Part shown: positions 50,114 to 60,343 of the stretch, piece by piece
Layout of the letters: each line of letters opens with the position of its first letter
Numbering within the stretch: position 1 is the stretch's first letter
Assembly (NCBI RefSeq): GCF_963678795.1
Contig: NZ_OY787453.1
Span: 868,001-932,000, forward strand
Reading direction: 5' to 3'
Length of the DNA stretch: 64,000 bases
Source: an uncultured Methanoregula sp.
Lineage (GTDB): Archaea; Halobacteriota; Methanomicrobia; Methanomicrobiales; Methanospirillaceae
Made by a program: the position numbers and the translations under genes
Notes under the pieces: model-generated
What the model was told of the DNA's origin: nothing
What the model saw: the letters and a program-made list of their open reading frames with translations, nothing else
Databases searched by the model: none

Positions 50114-50743
50114 TCACCCGAAGGTGTGCTCCACATAATAAAAGACGACAGGCAGCGTAATATATATCGCCGAACTCCAGGTGTTTCCCGCCAGTGCGAA
50201 CAGGATGCCAATGATGGAGACCGCGGGGACAACGAGGTTCCGGAAACGGATCTTCCTGATGTATGCCGGTTCCAGCGCCGGGTCTGTCAGCCGGTTGCCG
50301 GTCGTGGCGTACCACCACTGGAGGGACATGCCGAGGCCGATAACAAGGAGATTCAACTCAAATACCATTGCCCCGACCGGGACACCGGCAAAAGCGCCGG
50401 AAAAGGATGCTGAAAAGGGGAGGAGTGCGACAAACATGAGCGTCACGAGGTTTATCCAGGTGAATATCCTGTCGGGGGCCCGTACTGAATGGAACTGAAT
50501 GTGCTGGCTGAGCCAGAAGGCCCCGAGGATAAGAAACGCAAGAGCATAGTGCACGAAACCGGAATAGAGGTTGACAAGAACCTGGAGAGCATAGGCATTG
50601 GTTGGTACCAGTGTCGCCGTATCCGGCACGCTCAGGCTGATGACAAGGAGTGTCATCGCGAACGCAAAGATGCAATCCGATAGCGCCTCCAGCCGGACCT
50701 TGTTGAGGAGGGATCCCTCACGTTCGTTCGTTTCCTCAGTCAT
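50114..50743 (-). CDS. TMEM175/DUF1211-family potassium channel-like protein
   Basis: 209 residues with six helices. The first helix carries the family hallmark RLEALSDCIFAFAMTLLV (R-x4-S-D form of the RxxxFSD motif). Prokaryotic TMEM175 proteins assemble as tetramers and form leaky K+ channels without a classical selectivity filter. Hydrophobic segments follow in FVHYALAFLILGAFWLSQ, WINLVTLMFVALLPFS and others. A possible role in ion balance is inferred from family only. Located next to repeat A copy 3. Confidence 0.8.
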   Translation of the reverse strand: MTEETNEREGSLLNKVRLEALSDCIFAFAMTLLVISLSVPDTATLVPTNAYALQVLVNLYSGFVHYALAFLILGAFWLSQHIQFHSVRAPDRIFTWINLVTLMFVALLPFSASFSGAFAGVPVGAMVFELNLLVIGLGMSLQWWYATTGNRLTDPALEPAYIRKIRFRNLVVPAVSIIGILFALAGNTWSSAIYITLPVVFYYVEHTFG

Positions 50744-50845
50744 AGTCTTCCTTCTCCGTAGTGGGAAGTGATTGGATTTATGTTCTTGGGATTTTTAAAG
50801 TAAAAGCCGGTTTGCAGATATGCGTTCAGGAGTTGACGGAAAAAG

Positions 50846-51170
50846 GGCTTTGTTGAAATCCTCTTTCTCTTTTTATTCGCTTATTCTCTTCTAAATGTAA
50901 GGAGCGTGACCCCCCCTATCCCCCAGAGGGGGAAGCAGCTCAAGGGGTGCATCCCCTTGACCCCCTTCCTTCCGTTTTTTGAGTTTTTATTCAACCATCT
51001 GAGTGAATATCATTCCCAGGGGATGCCTCTCGCGTGCGGGGGCGGAAGGTGGACCCGGGTTACTTCGGTCCCGGCACTGAAGGATGCCTCTCGCGTGCGG
51101 GGGCGGAAGCATGATGTGCCGGAGCCCCGGGGAGCGACGGCTTGATTCTCTTCAGGATTTCAACAGAGCC
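50846..51170 (+). mobile_element. MITE-like repeat A, copy 3 (with internal 61-base duplication)
   Basis: Bounded by GGCTTTGTTGAAATCC and GGATTTCAACAGAGCC, so both inverted ends are present. It is 60 bases longer than copy 2 because GGATGCCTCTCGCGTGCGGG and the following GGCGGAAG recur at 51021 and 51082. Flanking 8-mers (GGAAAAAG and GCGTTTGC) do not match, so the target duplication is lost or a rearrangement occurred. Confidence 0.8.
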
Positions 51171-51297
51171 GCGTTTGCATTTACTTTCTCAAAAATGTAC
51201 AAGGAAATATCGTGTGTTAAAATTATGATGGATGCCGCCCTCTCTCACGGGACACCCCCGCTCCGGATCAGTACTACAATAAAAATGCCGGACCGGA

Positions 51298-51639
51298 TCA
51301 GGTCATCTTTTTCTGCTGCTGCCTGCGGACTGCCGCATCAAGGCCGTCGAGGGCCGCGGGAAGGCAGTCGAGCACGGTCACGAGGCCGGTCAGGTGCAGG
51401 TTCATGACCACGGCACCGACGATCTCCTCTTTTGTTGCGCCGGCCTCGTGAGCCATGAAGGCATGCATCCGGACGCCCTCTGCGTTCCGGGTGGAGGTCT
51501 GGATGGCGATATTGATCAGCTGCTTTGTCTTGGCATCGAGACCGTTTAAGGTCCGCTGCACTTCAACAAGGTTGTTGAACCGCTCGGCAAGCTCGGGACA
51601 TTCTTTCTGGAAGACGTCAAATGCAGTTTTCTTATCCAT
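51298..51639 (-). CDS. carboxymuconolactone decarboxylase-like protein
   Basis: 113 residues from ATG 51639, preceded by AGGAGTGTGCACC; a longer frame from 51648 is less likely. All helical: MDKKTAFDVFQKECPELAER, LDAKTKQLINIAIQTSTRNA, EGVRMHAFMAHEAGATKEEI and VLDCLPAALDGLDAA. No CxxC, so not an AhpD peroxidase. The fold is the same as at 46680-47069 but the two are divergent in sequence. Function unknown. Confidence 0.78.
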   Translation of the reverse strand: MDKKTAFDVFQKECPELAERFNNLVEVQRTLNGLDAKTKQLINIAIQTSTRNAEGVRMHAFMAHEAGATKEEIVGAVVMNLHLTGLVTVLDCLPAALDGLDAAVRRQQQKKMT

Positions 51640-51871
51640 GGTGCACACTCCTGGACCGTACTATAGTAGTTGCATGTCACCGGGGCGGGGAAAAACCCTT
51701 GCATGGCAACGGAACCTGCGGGCGGCGGCGTGCCGGTGCAGCCATTGTGGATTATTTAAAAAATCCACAGTTCACGGGGATATATTTCAAAAGTTGAAGC
51801 CCGGAACAAAGGGAATAAACTTCGGTATAAATCTGTATAGTATAAATATCGGTTGGACTCATTCCACCATT

Positions 51872-53014
51872 ATGAACTTACGGATCCTGTTTTTTTGGCT
51901 GTGCATTGTCGCGCTCCTTTTCACAGCCGGGTGTACCCAACCTTCGTCCCCGGCCGGTAGTACTACGGTATCCCCGTCTGCACCTGCAGCCGTTCCATCG
52001 GCAACTGCCATATCAGCAACCCCCGACGCTGCTGCATCCTCAGCCCCGTCCGGGAGTGCCACTCCGGCCACGACACCCGTGATCCTGAACCGGGGGACCG
52101 TGGATCCCGATTTTATCGTTGACATTTCCGTTCCGGAGAAGATCTCCCCGGGAACAACTCTCCTCGCAGACAACCATGATCCCGCCAATCCCCGGATCGT
52201 CGAGGTTAACCAGCTCGGCGGGATCGTCTGGGAATACCCACTGCCCGCTGAACTGAAATCCTATAACAACCCGGGATGGGATGTTGAATTACTTCCGAAT
52301 GGAAACATCCTGACCGTCATTCCCCGGTGGGGCGTGTACGAGATCAGCCGCGATAAAAAGATTGTATGGAAATACCTGGACCCAAAAGTCTCCCATGATG
52401 TCGAGCGGCTTGCGAACGGGAATACCCTTGTCACCTTTGGGGCAGCGGATACAAAAAATGATGCCCAGGTAAAAGAAGTGGATCCCAAAGGCAATACGGT
52501 CTGGTCCTGGCATGCCGGCGACTTCTTTGATCGGGCGCCTTACGCGTCCATCTCCGATGAAGGATGGACACATACCAATGCGGCAACCCGGCTTGCGAAC
52601 GGCAACACCCTCATATCCTTGCGGAATTTCAATATCATTGTTGAAGTGGATCCAAAAGGAAATCCTGTACGGACCATTGGGGAGAAGCTGCTGACAAGCC
52701 AGCATGATCCGGAGATCCAGCCCAATGGAAATATCCTTCTTGCCAACCAGGGTATACCGATGGAAGCACTCGAACTGGATACGAATGGTGCTGTTGTCTG
52801 GAGATACCCGATAAAAGAGCGGTATTCCTGGCCAGTCCGGGATGTTGACCGGTTGCCGAACGGGGATACCCTGATCACGGCAGGTGACCGGATTATTGAA
52901 GTTACTCCGGACAAACAGGTTGTCTGGCAGTTCCGGCTTACTATTCCCCATTTCACGGATCAGATGTCTGCCACCAGCAGGGGATTTTACAAAGCCCAGA
53001 GAATTTACGGATAA
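51872..53014 (+). CDS. beta-propeller lipoprotein, arylsulfotransferase-like
   Basis: 380 residues. Signal peptide with lipobox (ILFFWLCIVALLFTAGC, Cys about 21), Ser/Thr/Pro/Ala linker (about 22-70), then a propeller of repeated 'PNGNxL...E(V/I)DPKG..VW' units: LLPNGNILTVIPRWG, RLANGNTLVTFGAADT, RLANGNTLISLRNFN, QPNGNILLANQG, RLPNGDTLITAGDR. This is the arylsulfotransferase/PQQ-like family; the catalytic His of true sulfotransferases was not identified, so binding rather than catalysis is possible. TATAAATAT lies about 28 bases before the ATG (leaderless). Confidence 0.8.
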   Translation: MNLRILFFWLCIVALLFTAGCTQPSSPAGSTTVSPSAPAAVPSATAISATPDAAASSAPSGSATPATTPVILNRGTVDPDFIVDISVPEKISPGTTLLADNHDPANPRIVEVNQLGGIVWEYPLPAELKSYNNPGWDVELLPNGNILTVIPRWGVYEISRDKKIVWKYLDPKVSHDVERLANGNTLVTFGAADTKNDAQVKEVDPKGNTVWSWHAGDFFDRAPYASISDEGWTHTNAATRLANGNTLISLRNFNIIVEVDPKGNPVRTIGEKLLTSQHDPEIQPNGNILLANQGIPMEALELDTNGAVVWRYPIKERYSWPVRDVDRLPNGDTLITAGDRIIEVTPDKQVVWQFRLTIPHFTDQMSATSRGFYKAQRIYG

Positions 53015-53053
53015 TTTTCATATTTACCCGGATTCAGGATACATGAAGACAGG

Positions 53054-54388
53054 TTGCTGAAATTGACGAAACAGGAAAATGGTGCAGTTATCGCTGGATA
53101 TTGTATCCTGATAATCCTCATGATATCCTTTGCGGCCTGCACATCCGCGGATTCTTTAAAAAACGGTCCCGTTATCACCCAGGTGAATCCCGCTTCTGCC
53201 GGAAATCAGCAACCCCCCGGACCGGTCAGTATAACGATAAACTCTGCTGAAAAATTGCCAAAACTGAACAACCTGGCCCCGCTGGGGGGAGGCAGTTTCC
53301 TGGTAATTAACCTCACGATAAAAAATAATGATGTACCAGAGGGATTTGATCTTGTCAATACTTCGCTCACCCTGCTTAATACCGGGAACGGGGAATTTAT
53401 TCCCGAATCATTAAATGCAAAACCGGGTATCCGAAAGGAGCTGGGCAGTTCCCTCCTCCAGCCGGCAAGAATCAAACAACACGAGAATGTCACGGGCAAG
53501 GTTGTCTTTGATGTTGCCGATTCGACCGACAATGTATTGAACCTTGTCGATAAGGATAAAAATGTATTAACTTCCCTTCCCGTTGTTCTGGAAAACCAGG
53601 CCCCGGCCTGGAGTCCTGTCACCGTAACAATCAATTCAGCCCGGAAATTAGCAAGAGTAAACGAAGGCGGGCTTCATACCAGAGATGGGAATATTTTCGT
53701 GGTACTCGATATCACCGTGAAAAATAATGATGTGCGGGAAGGGTTCGACTTTACCCGATCCTCGATGACCCTGCTCAATCTCGAGAGCAGCAGGTTAGTA
53801 AACCAGTCCTCAAATTTTCCCGACACAATGGATCGGCCTCTTGAAAAGCCCCTCGTCATGCCAGTAAAAATCGGACCGGGTGAGGCCATCAATGGACAGA
53901 TTATCTTCAGGATTTTCGACTCGGCAAGATACCGGCTGAACCTGGTCGGCACGGATCAAAAAATGATAACTTCCCGGCCTGTCAGTTTCGAAAGCCTGGC
54001 CACAACCGATCATCCGCTCAGTGTAACGATTCACTCTGTTGAAAAAAGGTATACGCTGAATGAGATACGTACGGGTCCGGGAGAGGTGTTTGTAATAATC
54101 AATGCGACCGTGAAAAATAATGATCTGCCGGATGGATTTTATTTTTATGGAGGATCGACCACCCTGCGCGATCTCGCTGGCGGTCGTAATTTAGGGTTCT
54201 CCTTCAATGAAAAAAAGGATTACGGCCAGTACGGCGTTGAGAATGCGTTCGTTCTCCCGTGTAAAATCAGGCAAAATGATGCAATGACCGGTAATCTTGT
54301 CTTTGCAACAGCAAATTCGGACACGTACCTCCTGAACTTTGTCGATTACGATGATACGATACTACTGTCGAGAACCATCAATGCCTGA
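53054..54388 (+). CDS. lipoprotein with three DUF4352-like domains
   Basis: 444 residues. Signal and lipobox-like CILIILMISFAAC, then three related domains of about 120 residues, each beginning with a strand like VSITINSAEKLPKLN, VTVTINSARKLARVN or LSVTIHSVEKRYTLN and containing F-VINLTIKNNDVPEGFD or FVVLDITVKNNDVREGFD. This is the DUF4352/TRF2-like immunoglobulin fold of envelope proteins. Start is TTG 53054 (or TTG 53063); no early in-frame ATG exists before the signal, so a non-ATG start is needed. Same orientation as the propeller lipoprotein 40 bases upstream, so probably one operon. Confidence 0.8.
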   Translation: MLKLTKQENGAVIAGYCILIILMISFAACTSADSLKNGPVITQVNPASAGNQQPPGPVSITINSAEKLPKLNNLAPLGGGSFLVINLTIKNNDVPEGFDLVNTSLTLLNTGNGEFIPESLNAKPGIRKELGSSLLQPARIKQHENVTGKVVFDVADSTDNVLNLVDKDKNVLTSLPVVLENQAPAWSPVTVTINSARKLARVNEGGLHTRDGNIFVVLDITVKNNDVREGFDFTRSSMTLLNLESSRLVNQSSNFPDTMDRPLEKPLVMPVKIGPGEAINGQIIFRIFDSARYRLNLVGTDQKMITSRPVSFESLATTDHPLSVTIHSVEKRYTLNEIRTGPGEVFVIINATVKNNDLPDGFYFYGGSTTLRDLAGGRNLGFSFNEKKDYGQYGVENAFVLPCKIRQNDAMTGNLVFATANSDTYLLNFVDYDDTILLSRTINA

Positions 54389-54460
54389 AACTCTTCAAAA
54401 ACTGCACGACCAACCCCTTGATCCTCAACCACTATATCCCAAAACAACCCATTCCTATCC

Positions 54461-55801
54461 ATGGCAGTTCACCCCATTGAGGAGCGTTACGGCACAGCGG
54501 AGATGCGTGCCGTCTGGAGTGAGAAGAACCGGTTTTCTGCAATAGTAAAAGTCGAGGTAGCACTGGCAAAGGCCGAGGCCCACAACGGCCTGATCCCGGC
54601 AGCAGCGGCCGTAGAGATCAGTGAGAAGGCCCGCAACGCGTCGCTCGAACGGGCCAAGGCGATCGAACTCGAGATCAGCCACGACATGATGGCAATCGTA
54701 AAAGCGATCTCTGAAGTAACGGGCGAGTCCGGGCGGTGGGTGCACTATGGTGCCACGAGCAATGATATCCTTGATACGGCAACCGGTCTCCAGCTCGGCC
54801 AGGCCCTGAACCTGATCGATGAGAAGCTCCGGAGGCTGCTCGGTGTTCTCCTCAAACGTGCGGTCGAGAACAAGAATCTCGTCTGCATCGGCCGGACCCA
54901 TGGCCAGCACGGTGTCCCGACCACGTACGGCCTCAGGTTTGCCATCTGGGCAAGTGAAGTGGGCCGGCACATCGAACGGCTCGAACAGATGCGTCCCCGG
55001 GTTGTTGTCGGACAGATGACCGGTGCTGTCGGGACCCAGGCAGCGCTCGGCCCAAAAGGCATCGAAGTCCAGTCTTCCATGATGGAATTTCTGGTGATGA
55101 GCTCGGTTGATGTCTCGAACCAGGTGATCTCCCGCGACCGGTACGCTGAATTTTTCATGTTCTGTGCCGGGGTAGCAACAACCCTCGACAAGATCGGCGT
55201 TGAGATCCGCTCGCTCCAGCGGACCGAGATCGGTGAAGTCGAGGAAGCCTTTGGTTCAAAACAGGTGGGATCCTCAACAATGCCGCATAAGAGAAACCCC
55301 ATCAAGTCCGAACAGGTCTGCGGCCTTGCCCGTATCATCCGGTCTGCAGTTGAACCGGCGCTCCAGAACAATACGCTCTGGGATGAGCGCGACCTTACCA
55401 ACTCGTCCTGCGAGCGGGTCCTCTTCCCGGAATCCTCCATCCTTACCGATCACTGCCTGCGACTGATGACCGTTGTTCTCGAAGGACTCGTTATCAACAA
55501 AACGGCAATCCGGAGGAACCTCGGATTTCTCCACGGCATCAATATGGCCGAATCGGTCATGATCGAACTCACCAAAAAAGGTATGAGCCGGCAGGACTCC
55601 CATGAGCGGATCCGGGCTGCCAGTATGCAGGCGCTTGCCGAGGGAAAACCTCTCGCAGATGTGCTGGGTGCCGATCCCGAGATTGTCCGGTTCTGCAAAA
55701 AAGCCGAAATAGATGCTCTCCTCTCCCCGGACTCCTATATCGGAACCGCCATCCTGCAGGTTGAGCGCCTGAACGAAAAACTTTCGCCGCTCTGCATCTG
55801 A
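54461..55801 (+). CDS. purB: adenylosuccinate lyase
   Basis: 446 residues. Cleaves SAICAR and adenylosuccinate in purine synthesis. Fumarase/aspartase superfamily signature GSSTMPHKRNPIKSE with the catalytic Ser loop, HYGATSNDILDT early, IGRTHGQHGVPTTYG with the catalytic His, and a C-terminal DSHERIRAASMQAL. Complete and typical in length. Separate promoter likely in the 72 bases after the lipoprotein gene. Confidence 0.95.
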   Translation: MAVHPIEERYGTAEMRAVWSEKNRFSAIVKVEVALAKAEAHNGLIPAAAAVEISEKARNASLERAKAIELEISHDMMAIVKAISEVTGESGRWVHYGATSNDILDTATGLQLGQALNLIDEKLRRLLGVLLKRAVENKNLVCIGRTHGQHGVPTTYGLRFAIWASEVGRHIERLEQMRPRVVVGQMTGAVGTQAALGPKGIEVQSSMMEFLVMSSVDVSNQVISRDRYAEFFMFCAGVATTLDKIGVEIRSLQRTEIGEVEEAFGSKQVGSSTMPHKRNPIKSEQVCGLARIIRSAVEPALQNNTLWDERDLTNSSCERVLFPESSILTDHCLRLMTVVLEGLVINKTAIRRNLGFLHGINMAESVMIELTKKGMSRQDSHERIRAASMQALAEGKPLADVLGADPEIVRFCKKAEIDALLSPDSYIGTAILQVERLNEKLSPLCI

Positions 55802-55977
55802 ACAGGGCATAATTTCTATTTTCCAGTCCTGCCGAACCGATCCCCTGTATCCGGGTGGTCCTGCAGTGTCAGGCAAAGAGAAAATAGTAATAGAGAACAA
55901 TCTTTAATAAACCGGCCGGGTTTCTGTTACCATCTCCAAAGAGACTGGTTTTATTAACTTAGACCGTAAACAACGGA

Positions 55978-57786
55978 ATGTCTATGGATCGGTATTTCAG
56001 GGCCGCAGGAAAGAAAATATCCCATACGGAAATCGTCCGCCTGTGTGTCATCGCCTCTCTTACCATTTCCTGTATTTTTATCACGTCCATCTCGCTCTCC
56101 CTTCGCGTTGAGACGATATACTCCCAGCTCTTTTACTTTCCCATACTCTATGCAACCTATTTCTTTCCCCGCCGCGGTCTCTACCTGTCCGGTTTCTGCG
56201 CCGTGGTATACGAAATTCTCGCATACATTTACCTGTTCCCCAATTCCGGGGCTCTTCTCCTGACCACCGGGCAGGCCATCCTTTTCATCTGTATTGCCGG
56301 GGTCGTAGCCTATTTCATCGAGAAGGTCAATACCAGCGAAGCCCGTTACCGCAGTATCTTTGATACTTCGCTCCTTGGGATTGTCCTTTTTGATCAGAAC
56401 AGTTTTGTCATCCGGATGGCGAACTCGTATCTGTCAGAACTTCTGGGATATACACCGGATGAACTCCACACGATGACATTTCCTCAGCTCTTATTCTCGA
56501 AAGATGAGCAGAGGCGTTTTTTTGAGTTTCTGGGTTCAAGCGAGGATGTAACGAATTTTGAGACGATGCTCGTCTCCCGTGCCGGGAAAAATATCTGGGT
56601 TAACCTCTCCTGGAGCCGGATCACCGGGAACATGGTCAGCTGCTCGGTCATCAACATCGATGAGCGCAAACGTGCTGAACAGGATGCCCGGGAGAATTAC
56701 CTTCAGTATAAACAGGTTACCGAGAATGCCCCCACATCGATCGTTGTCATTAAGAACAATACGATTGTGTATGTAAACCCCTCGTTTCTGGCATTTTCCG
56801 GCTATGACCAGGAAGAGCTGATCGGTCAGGAGCTCTTCTCGTTCATTCACCATGAAGACCGTGATGAATTCCCGTTCTTTTCCGAAACCGCGGATTCACG
56901 GATCCCCCTCCCGGGTATGACCGAGCTTCGCCTTCTCGCGAAGAATGGTGAGCCCCGGCTTGCCGCCTTCTTCTTCACCTGGATTGTCCAGAAAGGCAGT
57001 CCCGCCGTCCTGATCAATCTCATGGATATCACAGAGCGGGAACGGCTCAAGCAGACGATTGAGAAGGATAACGAGCGGCGGCGTGGGATTATCAGTACTG
57101 TTGCCCATGAGCTCCGCACTCCGCTTCAGCCGATTATGGGTTATCTCAACCTGCTTACTGAAGACCCCCAGACCTACGGGGTCACGGATGAGACAAAGGC
57201 GATCCTTAACCGGTGCGCAAAGAGTGTTGACCGCGAACGGCAGATAATCAACCAGATGCTGGAGTTGTCCATCCTTGATTCCGGTAAGATCCCCCTGAAA
57301 TACTCAATCTTCTCCGTCAATTCCCTGCTTAAAACGATCCTTGATGCCGGAGGATATGTGACAAAAGCAGAGATCACGCTGGATATCCCTTCGGACCTGA
57401 CTATCGAAGCTGATGAGAACAAGATATCGATCGTGATCGAATCCATGCTATCCAATGCCATCAATTACTCCAAGTTTCCAAGAAAGATCCGCATAATGTA
57501 CTCGACTACCCCTGCAGATCCCATGCACCGCCTGTCCATCCAGGATAACGGGATCGGTATCACGAACAGCCAGCTCGATGAGATCTTCGAGCCGTTCCAG
57601 TTGCCCGATTCCGGGAATATGAGCCGGAAGTATGACCGGATCGGGCTTTCCCTGTCAATAGCCAAAAAATATGTCCAGATGCACGGGGGCTTCATCAGCG
57701 TGGATTCCATCGTGAATCTCGGAAGCACATTCACGATCCATTTACCCAAACAGCGCCCCGTGGAGGAACCTGCATATGACGCATAA
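55978..57786 (+). CDS. membrane-bound PAS sensor histidine kinase
   Basis: 602 residues. About four membrane helices at the N-terminus (20-125), then two PAS domains (about 130-235: FDTSLLGIVLFDQNSFVIRM; about 245-355: YKQVTENAPTSIVVIKNNTI), a standard HisKA helix IISTVAHELRTPLQPIMGYL (His about 382) and HATPase with N-box MLSNAINYSK, DNGIGI and RIGLSLSIAKKYVQ. It differs from the other two kinases in the window, which have the methanogen RHDxxN type. Coupled by 11-base overlap to a response regulator, forming a genuine two-component pair. Confidence 0.9.
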   Translation: MSMDRYFRAAGKKISHTEIVRLCVIASLTISCIFITSISLSLRVETIYSQLFYFPILYATYFFPRRGLYLSGFCAVVYEILAYIYLFPNSGALLLTTGQAILFICIAGVVAYFIEKVNTSEARYRSIFDTSLLGIVLFDQNSFVIRMANSYLSELLGYTPDELHTMTFPQLLFSKDEQRRFFEFLGSSEDVTNFETMLVSRAGKNIWVNLSWSRITGNMVSCSVINIDERKRAEQDARENYLQYKQVTENAPTSIVVIKNNTIVYVNPSFLAFSGYDQEELIGQELFSFIHHEDRDEFPFFSETADSRIPLPGMTELRLLAKNGEPRLAAFFFTWIVQKGSPAVLINLMDITERERLKQTIEKDNERRRGIISTVAHELRTPLQPIMGYLNLLTEDPQTYGVTDETKAILNRCAKSVDRERQIINQMLELSILDSGKIPLKYSIFSVNSLLKTILDAGGYVTKAEITLDIPSDLTIEADENKISIVIESMLSNAINYSKFPRKIRIMYSTTPADPMHRLSIQDNGIGITNSQLDEIFEPFQLPDSGNMSRKYDRIGLSLSIAKKYVQMHGGFISVDSIVNLGSTFTIHLPKQRPVEEPAYDA

Positions 57787-58141
57787 GATCCTTGTTGTGG
57801 AGGACGACCAGGCGATCCTCGACCTGATGGACCTGCTCATCCGGAAACTCGGGTACGAACCGGTCCTTATTGCAAACGGCCTTGATGCCCTCAAATCCAT
57901 CCGGCAGGATCCCCCCTCTCTCATCCTGCTCGATATCATGATGATGCCGATCAATGGCTGGGAATTCCTGGAAAAACTTCGGAATGAATGCAAGATGAAG
58001 GATCTCCCGGTTATCATCTTCTCGGCATCTCCGGCTGTCGATGAGCACATTGCAAAAATAAAGGATCCCCTCCTGGGAGTACTCCATAAGCCCGTTTCAT
58101 TCCAGGAACTCCGGGACAGCCTCAGGCAACACCTGCCCTGA
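57776..58141 (+). CDS. single-domain response regulator (CheY-like)
   Basis: 121 residues, receiver only: acidic VVEDDQAI, phospho-Asp in LILLDIMMMPINGWE (about residue 53), Thr/Ser in VIIFSAS and Lys in GVLHKPVSFQ. No output domain, so it acts by protein contact or as a phosphorelay step. Overlaps the kinase gene, with GGAGG inside that gene as its ribosome site. Confidence 0.92.
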   Translation: MTHKILVVEDDQAILDLMDLLIRKLGYEPVLIANGLDALKSIRQDPPSLILLDIMMMPINGWEFLEKLRNECKMKDLPVIIFSASPAVDEHIAKIKDPLLGVLHKPVSFQELRDSLRQHLP

Positions 58142-58191
58142 AGAAGTTCGTTTTTTTTAACCCGTGTCTGTTTCTCCCGGGCGGATTTTTC

Positions 58192-58217
58192 ATCTGATTC
58201 TTCTATCTGATTCTTCT
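58192..58217 (+). repeat. short tandem repeat (2 x 13 bases)
   Basis: ATCTGATTCTTCT occurs twice back to back in the 267-base gap between the convergent response regulator and thrS. The T-rich gap (T8 at 58151) probably holds terminators for both genes. Confidence 0.5.
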
Positions 58218-58408
58218 GTTTTTCATTCTGTTCTTCAATGGTTTTACCGGATATACGGATCCCTCATCCCGTTGTTCTTTCCGTCGGGGATTTCATGAAT
58301 TGAAATCTGTTTTTGAAATACAACCCTGATGTTGGCTATCCGCTGGCACTTCCCGAAACGATAACGTCAGAGACCGTCCGCGAAAAAAACTATGGAAAAA
58401 GAAAAAGA

Positions 58409-60244
58409 TCAGATATACCGGGCTTTCATCGAGAGCTTGCGGGGCGTGTAGAGCGGGCGGAATGGTTTGCCTTCCGTATCCTTCTTCACTGCGGCGACCA
58501 GGGCTTCGGTGGTCAGCTGCTCCTTGAATGGCTTGTTTGGCTGGGACTTCTTCCGGATGGTCACGGTCAGGTTCTTTGAAGCGATCTCGTCATCACCGAC
58601 AACGATCACGTAGGGAACCCAGTCCATGCCTGCTTCCCGGACTTTCTTGCCAACGCTCTCCTCGCGGTCATCGACATCGCACCTGATCTGGGCGGCATTG
58701 ATCTGGTTGCAGACTTCGGCGGCAAACGCCCCGTGGCGTTCGGCTACCGGCACGACCCTGACCTGTGTGGGTGACAACCATGTAGGGAGGGCGGGGACTT
58801 TCTGCGTGGAAATGTTCTCGAGGATTGCGCACATCACGCGCTCCACGCTGCCCGTGGGGGAGCAGTGGAGGATGGGCGGGTGTACGGGGGTGCCGTCTTC
58901 CTTGTGGTACTTGATGTTGAACCGGGTCGAGCTCTCGACATCGATCTGGACGGTCGGGTTCTCGATCGGGCGGAGCTGGCCGTCGATGGCGGCAAGGTCG
59001 ATCTTCGCCACCCAGTAGTGGACACGGTCGGAGAGGAGCTCGATGAGCATCGGGCAATTGGATTCTTTCACGATCTTCTTGACCCACGCCTCGTGCTGGG
59101 CATAGAAGTCTTTTGTGCACCGGAATGCGGCAACGAGCTCTGTCTCGAAGTCCCTGCCGGTCTGCCAGCCCATTGCAAGCTGCTCCTCGAAGCACTTCAG
59201 GGCCTGCGGCATATCGAGGCAGAGCGAGTGCATGTCGGGCATCGTGAAGCACCGGAGACGTTTCAAGCCGATCACTTCGCCTTTCTGTTCGTGGCGGAAG
59301 GAGTAGGTCGAGAGCTCGTACATCTTCATCGGCAGGTTGTTGGGAGAGATGTGCATGTCCCGCATGATCGAGAACATGCCAAAGCAGGCCGCGAACCGGA
59401 GCATCATGTTCCGGTTGTTGGACTTGAAGCGGTACTGGCGCTCCCCGAACTTATCTGCGTGTTCGTAGATCGCCCGGTCGCCAAGGTCGTACATGACCGG
59501 GGTCTCGACCGGGGTTCCGCCATATTCCAGCACGAGATGAAGCACGTAGTCGGCGAGCAGGTCGCGGACAAGCTTGCCTTTCGGCATCCAGCGGAGGCAG
59601 CCCACGTCGCTTGCGGGCTCGTAGTCCACAAGCTCTTTTGAGCGCATCAGGTCAACGTGGGCAGGTTCGCCGCCGACCGGGACTGCTACACCCAGTTCCT
59701 TTTTCACAAGGCAGCCGAACGGTGAGTCGTCGAGGTATTCCTTGTAGTCGTGCTGCTTCCCGTCGGGGGTCAGCACAAACCAGTCGTGGGTGACTTCCTT
59801 CTTCTCCTTCTTGACGGTCCCTTCCTCTCCCGGGATGATTGTCTTCGAGAGTTCCGAGAGCGGGTGGCCCTTGCAGGAGAGCTTGAAGGACTTGTACCAG
59901 CCGAAGGGGGCACGCTTGACAGCGAAGCCCTCCGCTTCAAGACCCGCCCTGAGAGCGTTCAGGACGGTTATTGCGGTTTCGGGTGATGCAAGATCGCTGG
60001 AGAGGTGGGCATACGGATAAATCACGATCTTTTTAACATTGACCTGCCCGGCGGTTTTGGTCACTTCCCCGATTCCCTGGAGGACAACGCCTTCAAGGTC
60101 TTCCTCGTCGATCGATTCCACGGCGCAGAAAACAGTGAGTGCCTCCTCTTCCCTGTCTGAAAGAACAGAGCACTCTTCCGCCATCTTTGTCTTCTTTTTA
60201 GCTTCGTATTCTATGTAATCTGAATGAATGAGAAGAAGTCGCAT
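58409..60244 (-). CDS. thrS: threonyl-tRNA synthetase, archaeal type
   Basis: 611 residues. N-terminal archaeal editing domain (about 1-145, [20 protein letters not shown], then [13 protein letters not shown]) that resembles D-Tyr-tRNA deacylase and removes mischarged serine, followed by the class II catalytic core: motif 2 in [20 protein letters not shown], zinc ligands Cys (FAACFGMF) and His (PDMHSLC), motif 3 [12 protein letters not shown], and the C-terminal anticodon-binding domain ending SMKARYI. Cytoplasmic, essential. Length is standard for this branch. Confidence 0.96.
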   Translation of the reverse strand: MRLLLIHSDYIEYEAKKKTKMAEECSVLSDREEEALTVFCAVESIDEEDLEGVVLQGIGEVTKTAGQVNVKKIVIYPYAHLSSDLASPETAITVLNALRAGLEAEGFAVKRAPFGWYKSFKLSCKGHPLSELSKTIIPGEEGTVKKEKKEVTHDWFVLTPDGKQHDYKEYLDDSPFGCLVKKELGVAVPVGGEPAHVDLMRSKELVDYEPASDVGCLRWMPKGKLVRDLLADYVLHLVLEYGGTPVETPVMYDLGDRAIYEHADKFGERQYRFKSNNRNMMLRFAACFGMFSIMRDMHISPNNLPMKMYELSTYSFRHEQKGEVIGLKRLRCFTMPDMHSLCLDMPQALKCFEEQLAMGWQTGRDFETELVAAFRCTKDFYAQHEAWVKKIVKESNCPMLIELLSDRVHYWVAKIDLAAIDGQLRPIENPTVQIDVESSTRFNIKYHKEDGTPVHPPILHCSPTGSVERVMCAILENISTQKVPALPTWLSPTQVRVVPVAERHGAFAAEVCNQINAAQIRCDVDDREESVGKKVREAGMDWVPYVIVVGDDEIASKNLTVTIRKKSQPNKPFKEQLTTEALVAAVKKDTEGKPFRPLYTPRKLSMKARYI

Positions 60245-60343
60245 TAATTCATCTCCGAATGAATCCGATCATTGATCATAAATTAGGTTTCTAGGTATTT
60301 ATAGTGCTTAACCGGTGCAGGTCCCCTGCCCCGTAAAAATGTA

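Noticed and set aside
21310..51170. repeat family A as CRISPR or REP-type array
   Set aside because: Only three isolated copies with inverted ends and one target duplication, so a transposable element is the right reading.
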